Assembly: GCA_963682055.1 (NCBI GenBank)
Contig: OY821745.1
Location: 31,183,342-31,247,341, forward strand
Reading direction: 5' to 3'
DNA: 64,000 bases
Source: Primula veris
Taxonomy: Eukaryota > Streptophyta > Magnoliopsida > Ericales > Primulaceae
Position numbers and translations under genes: made by a program. Shown here piece after piece: positions 1-12,391 of the stretch. Below the pieces are notes generated by a model. That model saw nothing but the letters and a program-made list of their open reading frames with translations. It was not told where the DNA came from and did no database searches. How positions within the stretch are numbered: position 1 is the stretch's first letter; each line of letters starts with the position of its first letter.

Positions 1-125
1 ATAATTGTATAAAATATACAAATTAAGGTATGAACTTTTGAGTATATTTTTATTAATTAGAAATTTTGTGGGTATATTTTTGTTAATTTAGTTTCAAAAA
101 TAGTATGTTTTGTTAATTTATCCTA
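1..125. repeat. End of a foldback-family element
   Basis: The text 'gggtatatttttgttaatttagtttcaaa...agtatgttttgttaattta' closely matches the right end of the element at 7655-8695 and, inverted, the left end of the element at 16735-17785. The window probably starts inside a third copy. Direct comparison by eye; no database support. Confidence 0.5.
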
Positions 126-1184
126 ATCGGAAATATTAAACACATTAAACTATTCACCTCCCTTTGCCTCTTTATCTCCTCCATTTCATGTTTCTCTCTT
201 CCATAGTACCGTACACTTTCAACCATATCTATTGCACAAATAAAATTGCATGCTAATTCGTATTTGTTTTTTCTACAACTCTTGTGAAAAGTTTCTCCCA
301 ATCAACTAATATCAATGCAACAATACATTTTTTATACTTGCGATTCAAATATGTTAGTTCATTCTTCTATTTCAAAATCAGGTGTTGGCAACAAAAAATA
401 AAAACATAAAAAGATGAACATAACATTAAATAATAAATATCAATGCAGTAATAAACTATTATGTTTTACAATCATACATAATTTTTAAATATGTGGTTTT
501 TACTTCACTTAAATTTCATTATTGCAATGATTAGTAGCAAATTGTGAAATACTCATTCATTCTGAAAACACTAACACTGTATTGAGTAAAAAAATATGGT
601 TAACAAAATATTTTTTGGTGTTAGGAATTACAAATTGAGTTATACAGTGATGCTTCATCTTGCTTAAAATGACTAGGGTCATAAAAAACTAAACATTATA
701 TTTGTGTTGAAACAACACCATGTAATTTTACAAAACCTTGTTATTAAGTGTGATAATTAACCAAATTTTTTGTTTTTTTTCCTCCCTTTATTCTTGTTAT
801 TAAATACTAATAACAGATTATTTTTTAGTTTCACACACATAAGCTATGAGACCATTTCGATCGAAGCAAGTGAAGACAACGGTTTATATCATTGTAATTT
901 TCTTTTATTGCCAGTGTGGACTATTGAAACTTTTAAATTATTAGATTATGGTATCTCTTTAATCATTTTGTGAGTTTGGGACCATTTTTATTTTATTTTA
1001 TGGTTTAATGATGAGTCGTATTTTATGATTTTGGGACATTCCGGCTTATAAAACAATATGGTTATGACTTTTTTTAGTCTTTCATGTCTCATTTTCTCTA
1101 CAATTTCATTGACCGTATGTTGTAGTTGTACGTAGTTGGTGCTAATATTTAGATTATGTAACCAAAAAATTCGACTCATATTCA

Positions 1185-1330
1185 AGTCGGGATAATCGGG
1201 ACCCGACCCTATGGGATCCCGAAAATTCGGGTCCCGAAAAAGTCGGGGTCGAGATTTTTTTTTTCACTTCCAGAAATAATCGGGTTGAGTGTTTACGGGT
1301 CGGGTTCCGACCATAACTCACCCCTAGGTG
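1185..1330. repeat. TCGGG/CCCGA-rich low-complexity foldback
   Basis: The patch is built from repeats of tcggg and its complement cccga in both orientations, ending in 'cacccctaggtgag', and is far more GC-rich than its flanks. It looks like the subterminal repeat of a non-autonomous DNA transposon, but no target duplication was found. Confidence 0.45.
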
Positions 1331-3290
1331 AGATGTACCGATGTGAAAGTGTGGTATCTAACTTAGAGTTATATTATATCTATTTAAAATAATTTAATCG
1401 TTCATTTAAAACTTAACTAAATAATAAAGTAAAGTGGCGGAAAGATACGCATGTTCATTATACATACACACACATACATATATATATATATACACACACA
1501 CATCTCTATATACATAATTTCTAAAAAAAACTCTCTATATACCTAAATATTCTTCATTTATTGATTTGTTTATTTATTCATTTTGAAAGTTGTATATGTT
1601 TATTTTTTATTAGTTGAGTTTTAAATGAACAATTGTATTATTTTGAATAGATATAATATATATATAAATAGTTCGAGTCATGTTGACTCTGATTTAGTTA
1701 CCCCACTTCCGAGAGATTTGTTCAGTATTCAAGTGTTTTTAATTTTTGTTTTTACATCTTACATCGGAGCATTAGATCTTTAATAGAATGGTCCCGGATC
1801 GAACTTCATCGATGTCTATTTAAACATCATCAACTTCACATTTCAAAAATACGTACTCGAGAAAATATATACTCCCAAAGAATCACAAGAAATTAGCAAG
1901 TGATTGAAAAAGGTAAGCCAATTAAAGTGCTTGATCCAGATCCCACACTAGCAATAATAAGCTCGTATACTTAGAATAGCCACATCTGGCTCGGTATACA
2001 TTATTTTGAAAATAAAAATAGCTATTTGGTGCTAAAATAGCTATTTGGCTATTTAAAGATTAAATAATATAATTTCTTCCTATGGGCTTACTATTGAACA
2101 TCATTAAAATACTTGTATATGTTTCTGGCTCCTCACTTTATTCATAACTCCCCCCCTCATATTTTCAAGTTATTCATGAAGAGTAAAATAGGTGACAAGA
2201 TTCGTGTGGAATTTCTCTGTTTTTCTTTTATACAATTATTTGATTTGAGATTTCTTTTTTCCAATATATATGTTCTAAGATTCAGATTTTGAACTTCTTT
2301 TTTTAAGTATTTTTTTGGGCGTTTTGACCACCAAGAGCGGAGGGAATGTATAATAACCAAAGTATAAAATATATGGATCAATCCTAATCTTGCATATTTA
2401 ATCTGCTAGTTTGATTATATATATTTGTTTAACATTTAATGACATAAACATGTAAATAGTTGTAAAAAAGACTGAGTAAATTGATATTTTATTGTTGATG
2501 ATAAAATAATAAAGAGTCTTATAAATTGTACTTGGTGAGTATGGATAGCTAAATCTAGAAAAGTGTAACTTTTATGTTAAATTTAGAGATAATTTTGGCT
2601 GGACTGATGTGGCTGACTGATCTTAAGATGAAAATATATATCAAATACATAAGCAATGTACCCGGTATGTTACATTAACGCGCATGAAAATGATACGAAA
2701 AAAGAGTATGAAAGATGCATAGTTGAAATTCATGGTTGCTGAAATTCGTTGTCCCCAATTCTGCAATTCATCACCAATAGTGTAATCCTTCTAATCCCGA
2801 TGTTTGGAAATTGGAATTAATTTGATTGTTGCTCTTCAATCTTGATAACATATATATATATATATATCAGAATACATGACACCAAGTCTAAAGGTAGAGG
2901 TTCCAATAATAAGAAAAAAGAGCATACCTTTGACAAGTTGCCAAATTACGATGTTTGGATTTGGAGCACGTATTTGATATGAAAAAACTACGTAGAAAAT
3001 CGTATTTTTTATAAATTGTGGGGTTTACTGGACGACACTATATATGTCTATGCACGCTCCGCGACCCTTGTCTGCCAAAATGATCATCATAAGAAACTTC
3101 GATTAATTTATAATCTTAAATAAAAGATGAACTGTTGAGGATGATATGGAGTATAACATAACACATAAGCCCCTAAAAGTAAACAAATATTTGTCAGTCC
3201 GGGGGAATTTAAGTACCTTCGAAATGGATAGAGAAATGTTGCATTGACTGTAAAATTTGATTTTACTTCCATTCTTTGATAATTTATATA

Positions 3291-3508
3291 GTTGCCATTT
3301 GATTGTTTACCACGAAAATACGTGTAATTTTGATCGGTTAAGAAATTTTATTAAAATTGTCGGAATGAAAATTTTCAAAAGTTGATCATATAGTTCAAAT
3401 GTTAAATTTTATGATTAGATTTAAAAAAAATTTATTTTGACAATTTTAATACAAGTTATAAGCCGATTAAAATTATACGTATTTTCGTAATAAACAATTA
3501 AATGGAAA
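3291..3508. repeat. Diverged inverted repeat (MITE-like)
   Basis: The left arm begins 'gttgccatttgattgtt' and contains 'gaaaatacgtgtaatttt'. The right arm is its diverged complement, ending 'taaacaattaaatgg'. The internal layout parallels the Stowaway element at 60955-61186, which also has a 'cacrtgcaactttgaccgg'-like block on each arm, so this may be an old copy that has lost its ends. Confidence 0.45.
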
Positions 3509-5736
3509 GGGATGGATTATGGAGTATTGTTTTTGCGGCAGTAACGTATTTCTTACTCATGTATTTATTCAATTAAATATAAATAAGTACATTTCTAAAA
3601 TGTGTCATTCACATATTGATTCATGTAGAATTTTAAGACACTGCCACTGAATATTGATTCCCATTTAATTATTCTACAACTCTTATGTCACAAGTGAAGA
3701 AAATAAGATTGAAGGGTACTACTATAATATTACCCCACTATAGCATATAGTTTATAGTCTTTAGTACTAGTATTGGTTATTTTGATGGTTCAAAACACAT
3801 ATTCCTTACAAAGGCATGACAAGAAATATCCATCTTATTTAATAAGTTTACTTTTGCTTCATGTTCATAGCTCTTTTGAGTAATTTAAGCTTTATTTAAG
3901 GCATATATAAGAGAGCTCGAGAAAATAATCAGCTGGATCCGATTTTATTCGTTTATATGATGAGAGTGGACTCATTTCTAAACACACATTCTAAATGTTC
4001 AAAAAAGCACTTATTCGGAAGCTACAATTTTTTTAGTGACTTTTATCATGGATGCCACTATTCACTGACAAGCTTTTCCGTACTGCTAGTAAATTATATA
4101 AAATGAATATGTTCAAGGGAATTTGCTGAACAATATTCAATCAGGTTATGATTTTAAACAAAATAACGTAAGAGATTTGATTTATTGCTATGCCAAAATA
4201 TACAGTAAACTGATGCTTCATTTACCAATATTCCTACGTGGATGAGCAAGCTTAGTGGAACACATAAAATGAGCTTGTTTCTTTTAACGATACAAAATGA
4301 AGTGACCATTGAGTTTTGCTAATTAATTAAACAACATTCTAGGATTGAACCGCAAAGCAAAGGTGGTATGAAATGTACTGAATTATAAGAATTAAACTTA
4401 TATTATACAAAATACTTATTAAACTTGCAATTAATATAGATGAATTATAAATTAAGTTATACCTATTAAGGTTTATATAAAAAAAATTGTTGCTAAACTA
4501 TATTAAAAATTTAAAACAATCGATATTCAAAATAACAAACTAAACCTATATGCAAAGTCTAATTTATAATATTGTAAGGAATAATGAAAAAGTGAAAATG
4601 ACGTAACTATGGCATGTATCTTGATCGTATTCAGAACTTTCCATACTTGACTTTACAGTTAAGGAGATTGCTAATCAACATCTATGTAAGGTGATTGATT
4701 CTAGCGTTATGAAGGTGATATCGCGACTCTCTGTAAGCCGTAAAAATCTGCATATGCGAACGTTAAATTGCGAGAGTTTCTCTGTATAAAAATCAATTCT
4801 ATTGAACGAAAATGCTACAGGGCTAAAGTAGTGCAAGAGGCTTATTTATAGTGCCAAAGGTGCGATGTTCTTTTGTCACTGTTGGCAAAAAAGAGTGCAG
4901 ACGTGACTATTGGAATTGAATATGCAAAATTCAAATGTAATCAATAGAAGTATAGAACAGGAAGAAATGGCAACGAGAGAAAACTATTTGAACAATCATA
5001 ACCGGCGCTATTTTGAAACCAAAAAGATAATTAACAAATCAGAAAGGGATGTCAGGCTCACGCACATGCGTACATGTACACCAAATCCCAAAGTCCCACG
5101 ATCCGTGAGCCGACTTGGCATATATGCGAAACAAAAATACAAGGGCGAAATAACATTTATCCAACTCCCACACCAATGCGCACAAAAACATGTGATCCCA
5201 AGAAGCGTAACGAGCCACAAAGTCCCAGTTGAGATCAGCTAATTTGATATTCAATGGCACTGGCGCATGCTGAAAAACAAGACCGAGACAACATTTGTTA
5301 AATCCCGCTCCAGCGCGTGCAAAAACATGTGAACCCCAAGGGACTCAACACCTTAAGCTTTTGAGATTTCCCATTCTTTGTCGATGTGAGATGAGTTTTA
5401 TCCCATTCCGGGCATTCCGGAAATCATCATTGACCCCAATTTGAAAGTTAATATCTTTCACATCGCATGCAGGTTTCGGACAAACATTTTATAACATTTT
5501 CAAGCCCTTTGTGTTGCAACTTAAATCGAAACCAACCAAGAACTATTTCGTGAAATTAAAATTTTCCAAACTAGTTTGCAAAGTATACAAACCATTTTGT
5601 TTTATAACAAAATTCCAACAACACATACCAGCCGTTTTCATTAATGTCTCCAAGTTTCAATTTTGATTCACCTACATCTAATTCTGACATCCCCAGACCC
5701 TATTACAGTACATTGGATGTTTTTTAAGTCGATAAC

Positions 5737-6016
5737 TGTAACGACCCGGCCCCACGGACAGAACCGCCACGTCCGTATCAACAATATTGTCCGTTTTGGC
5801 ACAACTTCCCAGGAGGGTCACCCATCCTGATACTACTCCAAGCTAAACACGCTTAACTATGGAGTTCTGTCATCGCTATTGTGCCGCACGTCTTTAAAAT
5901 ATAAAATAAATCTTTAAGCTCATATACCACACGAGTACTCTCATATCTGGACGATGTGGAACTGACGCACAACACCGCACCACAGAAATTCCTTCCTGAA
6001 AATCTGGATCGTCACA
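5737..6016 (-). mobile_element. Solo LTR of Cassandra-type TRIM (5S rRNA-derived)
   Basis: A 280-bp unit starts with TG (tgtaacgaccc) and ends with CA (gatcgtcaca). It is flanked on both sides by the perfect 5-bp target duplication ATAAC (5732-5736 and 6017-6021). About 90 bp in the middle (5800-5890), read on the minus strand, clearly match plant 5S rRNA. The part matching the 5S C box (AGGATGGGTGACC) is intact, and the A-box region (ttaagcgtg) is partly conserved. Cassandra TRIMs are known to carry a 5S-derived Pol III promoter in their LTRs. No second LTR, PBS or PPT lies nearby, so this is a solo LTR left by recombination. The strand given is that of the 5S-like sequence. Confidence 0.85.
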
Positions 6017-6021
6017 ATAAC

Positions 6022-7654
6022 TACAATGATTTAAGGTGGATGAAGCCCAGAATGCAGAACTTTGAAGGTAGAAAGAATGTGTAGAATGAGCTGAAATATC
6101 AATATGAATGAATTTTCATCGTTTTATGTTATTACTAAAAACGTCTAGCTCATAAATTTTGTCACAATATAATTTTATATACAAACGCAGTAATCAATCT
6201 TAATCTAGAAACTTTAGCATGAGCTTAGCTGCTTAATTAAGCAATATCACAAGTGATCTTCATGTGATTCCTCTACAATTTTCATGAAATCATATAATCC
6301 TTAGTCCTATTTATGTTTTTTTCTTTTTCAACCTCACTGTTAACTTTTCCCATGAAAATAATCAAGTTGTAATATGGAATAATTTAGTTCGTGGGAATAC
6401 AGTTGGAATTTCATCCAAGATACCAATCCTCTGTTTGGCTTAAAATAAGGATTGCATATTTAATCTTATCATTTTACAAGTTTTGTTCTTCACTTGGTTC
6501 CTTTTTCAACCCAGTTATAAATTGTTCCATATATGAAATGACCAATACTTGTACGTGGTAGCAACATTTTCTAAAACCATATTAACTATTTTTTGAAGCT
6601 TCTAATCAGAGTTAAATATTACGAGATCGGAACGTATAACAGACAACGCTGTTCTGCGGTTCATTTTCCTATGAAATGAGCATAACATAAACCAAATCCT
6701 GAGCAAAGTTTTACAAATCGGTCATGAATAGTTCAAATAAGGATTTTTGGTATTAAAAAAACTGCTTTTATAAAGTAATGAGAAAAAAAGTCTAAAAAAG
6801 AAGCTGCACCTAATCTTTTTTACTTAACAAGATACTTATAACTTATTTTATAGAAGTGACTTGATAAATTTTATAGTTCTGATAATTTTAATGTGAAAAG
6901 GTAAAAATCCTCGAACTTGTAACTTCTATGCCTTGGGTGTTTTTATTTTTTTTTGACAAAAAAGCTTAAAAAGCTACATACCAAACACAGCTTTTTTTTA
7001 CTCAAAAACTAAAAACAGGTGGAAAAAAATTTGATTACTTTTACTTTTAATTAGTTCTTGTACAATCCAACTTGTACACCATTTACAACTAACCATTACA
7101 CGGATAAATAGAAATTTTTTATATTAAAAAAAAAACAGATTTGCAATAGGTGAAAAACAAATTGATGTACAAATATCGAATTAATTTATTTTTGTATAAA
7201 AATATATTTTAGAGGGCATTCAGAATGAGTAGGAGGTATTTATATCAATCATTATGATCAGATAAAATATACAATCTTCATCATGCCAAATAAAAATTAT
7301 TATAAAAAATTGTCTCAGACAAATGCCTCGATTGTCGTCACGATTAATACTCGAATGGATTTGAGCTCGGACTCGTCATCGTATTTGTTCATCATAGATA
7401 CACTTATATTCAAAATTAAAAATGAATTTAATTGTGCACAAAAAATAATAAGTAAAAGAGAAAATATGTATAGGATTACAAGGTAACGAGCTAATATATA
7501 GGCTGGGAGTGGAAAAAAATTTAGGGTTAATTTTTGGAATTTGCGGCGCTGAATAATTACTAAGGTACCCCTTTAGCCTTTTACTTTTTTTTTTTTTTCT
7601 CTTTTCTATTTTAAAAAAGCTGCGATTAACAAAAGTATAAGCTACCCATGTTGT
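6022..7654. other. Intergenic, no gene seen
   Basis: AT-rich sequence without a supportable coding region; the 67-codon frame at 7283-7486 has no recognisable features. The stretch 6740-7020 has a patch ending 'taccaaacacagc' that resembles a degraded MITE terminus, but the partner end was not found. Confidence 0.5.
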
Positions 7655-8695
7655 ATTAACATTAACAAAATTATTTCATACCCCTATTATATTAACAAAA
7701 ACATATCCTAATAATTTAAATTATCAAAAATATATATATATATATATGCTTATTATTTCTCTAATTTTAATCCGACCATAATCTAACCTCTCTTTAATCT
7801 AACATCTCTCTCTAACCGCAACTCTCTCTCTCTCTAATCGCATCATTCTATCTAACATACGATAATCGCAGCTCTTTCTAACACGTACTAATCACCCATC
7901 TCTCTCTCCAAATAACTAAAAACTCACAAAATATTCATATGTTAATTATAAAATGTTATACCCTAATTTTAAAATTTTATACCCTAAATGTTATGTATCA
8001 CAATCAAATATCTAAAAAATAGTTTATACCCTAATTTCAAAATTTCATACCATAATTTTAAAACTTTATGCCCTAATTTCAAAATTTCATATCCTAATTT
8101 TAAAATTTCATATCATAATTTCAAAACTTTATATCCTAATTTTAAAACTCCATACCCACGTATGGATTTATCTCAATATTGTACATATGGATTCTCCTCT
8201 TTCAACTTGAAACCCACAATGTTTACAATAGTTTCAAAGCTCAATAAAAATAAAATAATCTCACCAATTTTATATATTTTTCATATATTACGGGGTATCA
8301 ACCAGTGTAATATTTGTATATTACGTATGCATATATCTGTATTTATATGTATATGAATGTTTATATAATTTAGACGTTGTTCAGTAGTCAGTTACATATT
8401 TTCGTGGTGGAGAAGGGGAGAGAGATAAGAGTGAGATATGTAAAAAAGACATAGAGAAGAATGAAGAAGAGAGAGAGAGTAAGATCAGAGAGAGATACAA
8501 AAAATAATTGATGAGAGACAGAAAAATGAAGGAGAGAGAAGAATTGAGGAGAGAGAGAGAGTACGATGAGAGAGAGAAATAAGATAATAGACATTATTAA
8601 ATTTGTTTGATATGTTTTTGATAATGAAAAGTTTTTGGGTATATTTTTTTTAATTTAGTTTAAAAATTAGTATGTTTTGTTAATTTATTTTTTAA
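7655..8695. mobile_element. Foldback-like element with minisatellite and CT/GA tracts
   Basis: In order: an AT-rich end with 'attaacaaaa' motifs, a CT-rich tract (about 7770-7915), a minisatellite of roughly 22-bp units 'ataccctaattttaaaatt' (about 7955-8158), a GA-rich tract (about 8408-8580), and an AT-rich end 'gggtatattttttttaatttag...agtatgttttgttaattta'. The CT and GA tracts are complementary, so the element could fold back on itself. A second copy lies at 16735-17785. No target duplication was identified, so the ends are approximate. The 122-codon frame at 7988-8356 runs through the minisatellite and is not a gene. Confidence 0.5.
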
Positions 8696-9887
8696 AAAAT
8701 TATTGAAGTTTACGTTTGTGTGAATTTTTAAAATTCCCAAGACTAATCAAAGTCGGAATTAGGCCGGTTTGTACTTACTTTTGTCTAATTTTGCTTAGTT
8801 ACGGCTTAATTCATTTAATATTATCTAATTTGTTTTTAAAAAAAACTCTGACTACCACTACGTTTCGTTTAGACTTGCTTTTAAAACACCGACTACGAGC
8901 AACTAATAACAATGCACTGTTTTCTGGCTTTGCTAATTATATATCTAATCTTGGAATTGTCTAAATTTGAATATGATTGTTTTATTTGAATATTTGTTTT
9001 ATTGCATAAAATATCTGATATGTAAACAACCAAATACATTGTGGCAAATATAGGTTTTATTTCGTTATTCCACATAGCTTTGATCATATGGTTAACATCA
9101 CTTTATATTATGACATTTATTAAAAGCAAATGTTAATCTTAATTAAAATAAAATAAAATAACGATAATTGAAGCTAATTAAATAAATATTAAACGAAACT
9201 ATTTTTGTTCGGGGGAGGTGACACTACTGGTTGCGCAATCTAGTCCAAAAGTGACGATGAGAGCTCAACAACTTCAACGAAATGCTCAATAGAGGAAAAA
9301 CATCGCATTGTGTTGTGTTGGTGGCGGTGACAATAATGAACGGTTGCATCGTGGTGTTGCTAATGGAAGTTGATCGTCAGCGTAATGGGTGTGGTGGTGC
9401 TTAGTGGAATATGTGGGGAGGAGAGAGGGATGGGTGGCGTTCAGAGGCGTTTCCAGGCAAAGATTGCCAAGACAAGGGTTTTGGACTTCTTTTACAAATT
9501 TCTTTTTAACCATACTTTAATTCTCTTTTTCATTTATCCACTTTCCTTTTTAGTTTGAGAGTGCAAAATCTATGAATTTTTATTGTTAATCAATTTACTA
9601 ACATCTTCTTTTTACCTATTCTTCAATACTCTTGCATTTTATAGGTTTCATTGTCGTTAAAATTATTTTTAAATGAAATAATCACATATTGCTAATTTTT
9701 ATTGTTGAGAAACAAATTCAGATAAAAAACACCTCCATAATTTTGTATTGTCTTGGATCTCAATAGCGCTGAATACGGCAGTGGTGACATTGTGGCATGT
9801 GAGACTTCAAAAGTGATAGTCGGAGCTCACTAAATTCGACGGATTTATGAGAGAGATGGATAGATATGAGAGAATTTAGTCTTTTAC

Positions 9888-10105
9888 CTTTTATGTACAT
9901 ATCTATCCGTGCACATATCTTGTAGACCTATATATATGACTTGTATTACATATTTCAATACTTCACTATTTTAATATATCGTAATCTTATTTTGGATTTT
10001 AGAACTAATTGAATAATCTCCAGCAGTAAAAGACTCAAATGTACTAAACTAAATAAAAGGAGAGATGGCGACAAGAATGTGCCGAAACCAGTGACTATCA
10101 ATCTC
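9888..10105. repeat. Direct repeat, copy 1
   Basis: Shares blocks such as 'atgacttgtattacat', 'tcttattttggatt', 'agaactaattgaataat' and 'gccgaaaccagtgactat' in the same order as 11066-11242. The copies are diverged and carry small indels. They could be old LTRs or a segmental duplication; no PBS or target duplication was recognised. Confidence 0.6.
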
Positions 10106-10574
10106 GTTTAGTTGCATTATTAGTAGTACCGGAATTATTAATACTTTAGGATTATGATAGGATAACAAATGAAGGCGAGATTGATAGTAAATACATGAAA
10201 TACCAATGAATTGTTTATTTACTTTTTATTAGGGTTGGACAATTTTACAAATTTACTTTTTTACCCATAATATGTAAACTAGCAATTTACCTTCTTCTTG
10301 GTCGGATACACAGTACGTAATGAAGTATTAGTTTTCGGACTGAATTAATAGATTTCTATTTTGGGTAATTAACTGTGTATGTATGTATATATGTTTGATT
10401 TTATGCTTAATAATACGTATAGCATGCTACCATTGTATTGTTAATTAAAAAGTGAGATGAGATAAAGTGGAAGACACCTATTAAGTCATAGGAGTACTTA
10501 TTAAAGTAGCCAAGTTGGTAATTTCAAAAGTGAATGAAAAGAAAAATAAATACCACCCTAGGTGGGATTCTATA

Positions 10575-10912
10575 TCCTATGGTCGGTAAAAAACCGGAAA
10601 AAGGAAAAATCAAACCGAACTAATAGAACCGAAAAAAATAGAAAAAGATCAAAACCGAAAAATCAAAAAATTTTCAGGTCGGTTTCGGTTTTCAGTAAAA
10701 CCGAACCGAAAAATACCGAAACCGAAAAATACCGAAAAAACCCGAAAAAAACCGAAAAATCAAACCGAAAAAACCCGAAACTGGACCGAAAAAACCGGTC
10801 CGGTTCGGTCCAAAAAATAAAAAAACCGAACTCGAAAAAAATCGAACCGAAAAATATGCTCGATTTTGGTTTCGGTTTTACCAAAAACTGGACCGGACCG
10901 GATCGAGCCCTA
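10575..10912. repeat. ACCGAA/TTCGGT-rich low-complexity block
   Basis: A run of ACCGAAA-type units with complementary TTCGGTT-type units at the edges, ending 'gaccggaccggatcgagccc'. The open frames across it (Lys/Arg/Asn-rich on one strand, Phe-rich on the other) are artefacts of the repeat. Such blocks occur widely in plant genomes, probably as subterminal repeats of non-autonomous DNA transposons. Confidence 0.55.
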
Positions 10913-11065
10913 CTATATACACCACTTGCGTATCATTTCTAATTCCTGATTCCAGGGTAGTAGTAATCCTGGCTAAAAAAAAAAAACGAACCAAACATGT
11001 ACTAGTGGGCCCCACAGTAATTACAATTCAATCCACCTTCCTATACCTGCAAACAAACGAGCCTT

Positions 11066-11242
11066 TCATGTACATATGCATCCGTACACATATCTTATAG
11101 ACATGTATATATGACTTGTATTACATGTTTCATTACTTCACTATTTTAATATATCCATAAATCTTATTTTGGATTCTAGAACTAATTGAATAATAAAAGA
11201 GAGATGTCGACAAGAATATGCCGAAACCAGTGACTATTAGTT
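11066..11242. repeat. Direct repeat, copy 2
   Basis: Partner of 9888-10105 in the same orientation, about 1.2 kb downstream and on the far side of the ACCGAA-rich block. Confidence 0.6.
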
Positions 11243-11573
11243 TTTGGATTAATGTTACAAGGCTTTCAGGAAAGCATCATGGAACCAATCCCTTTTAGTC
11301 TCAGAGATGTATGAATGTTATCACACCCTGTTTGCTTCAACACCGACATTTTAGAGTAACATCGAACCAAGCTGGCATACATGTATCACTAAACTAGACC
11401 CTAAGATGCAATGTAATAATTCTTCGGATAGTACACAATATTGAGGTTCCGGACATTGCTCTTCTATGGTTTTATTAGCTATTTCAGGCCATTTGTGCAA
11501 CAAAGTGTTTTTTTAACTTAAAAATGCACATCCACAATTTTAACTTACTCCATATTGGACACAATAAAAATAT

Positions 11574-11656
11574 ACTTTCTCCGTCCCTTATCTATTGAAT
11601 ATGTATGAGATATATTAATATTATAATGAAAATTGACGGTTATTTTGGGACGGAGT
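11574..11656. mobile_element. Very short Stowaway-like MITE
   Basis: An 80-bp unit bounded by 'ctccgtccc' on the left and 'gggacggag' on the right, with little between the arms. The Stowaway terminus CTCCCTCCGTCCC is recognisable but shortened. The expected TA target duplication is plausible but not exact. Confidence 0.5.
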
Positions 11657-11967
11657 AAGTAATAAATAACTCACTTGTAAAATAATGAAGGAAAAAGAAT
11701 ATTTAGTTGAAAATTTTGAAGGCACATGAATGAATGAGAGAACTAGAAAAACATAATGATGAATTTAGTAAAAGGGTAAAGCCGCATCACCCCACTAGAA
11801 TACTTGTTACCTGTGGTGAGTGAACTGTCTTGTCTTATGACCTTAGATGGTGTATTTAGTGAGTGTCTTAACTTCTCAAATGTATTCTAAATTCTCTTGA
11901 ATTATGACGCTAACACACTAACTAGTCCATTGTAGTTGATTTTACATTCAAAAAAGTTAGGAATGAT

Positions 11968-12391
11968 CAGGGGCGGGCCCAGAAAGGGTTGGGGGTGGCT
12001 ATGGCCGCCCCGACGATTTTTATTTTTTTAATATATATATTTTATAATTTTTGTGCTTGTTATATATTAATAGTCCCCCTTTAACTCTTTAAAATGCTTT
12101 TAGCATAGTGGTAGTGTGACAATATAAAGGAATGAGAGGTATTGAGTTCAAATCTTTTGTATGTCTAATTTTTTAATTTTAATCTTTTATTAGAAAATTA
12201 CGAAACTATCCATTGTAAACAACTCAAGATAAGCTTAAAATGCGATTTTGCTACGGTGTATAACCCTGTTTTGCAAAACATAAGTTATATATTAGGATGG
12301 TAAGGAGAAAAAAAAAAACTAGATATCTTATTGGTGCCCTTCTTTTTGACACCGCAATCCCTCAAACAATTCAATCATGGGTCCGCCCCTG
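11968..12391 (+). mobile_element. Non-autonomous hAT-type element with tRNA-like Pol III boxes
   Basis: The 424-bp element has inverted termini (CAGGGGCGGGCCCA at the left; the right end reads CAGGGGCGGACCCA on the other strand). It is flanked by an imperfect 8-bp duplication, ggaatgat against agaatggt (6 of 8), as expected of hAT transposons. Inside, 'TAGCATAGTGG' (12101-12111) fits the tRNA A box TRGYNNARNGG and 'GTTCAAATC' (12146-12154) fits the B box GWTCRANNC, about 35 bp apart. It encodes no protein. A relative with the same layout lies near 26729-26918. It may be a hAT MITE that captured a SINE or tRNA-like promoter. Confidence 0.7.

Larger units (their letters stand above)
126..5731. 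other. Gene-poor AT-rich intergenic stretch
   Basis: No coding sequence could be supported here. The open frames (at most 110 codons, at 4910-5242) have no recognisable motif and low-complexity composition. Visible contents are a CA/TA microsatellite near 1460-1510, a TCGGG-rich patch, a diverged inverted repeat at 3291-3508, a TA run near 2850, and an imperfect short repeat near 5170-5340 ('caaaaacatgtga' twice). Confidence 0.6.
8696..11573. other. Intergenic with repeat debris
   Basis: No gene could be supported. It contains two copies of a diverged roughly 200-bp direct repeat (see 9888 and 11066), an ACCGAA-rich block, and a short G-rich stretch (9290-9460) with open frames in both orientations but no recognisable protein motif. 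Confidence 0.5.

Noticed and set aside
4910..5242. 110-codon frame
   Set aside because: No domain, no intron or promoter context, and overlapping frames on the other strand are equally long; internal short repeats explain the openness.
5745..6015. A 5S rRNA gene
   Set aside because: The 5S-like part is diverged at the A box and sits inside a TG...CA unit with a target duplication, so it is an LTR, not a functional gene.
7988..8356. 122-codon open frame
   Set aside because: It reads through the 22-bp minisatellite (repeating NFKISYPNFK) and continues into AT-rich DNA; no protein character.
10562..10942. 126-codon Lys/Arg/Asn-rich frame and its Phe-rich opposite
   Set aside because: Both are translations of the ACCGAA repeat.
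12101..12154. A tRNA gene
   Set aside because: A and B boxes match, but the sequence does not fold into a tRNA cloverleaf with acceptor stem; it lies inside a transposon.
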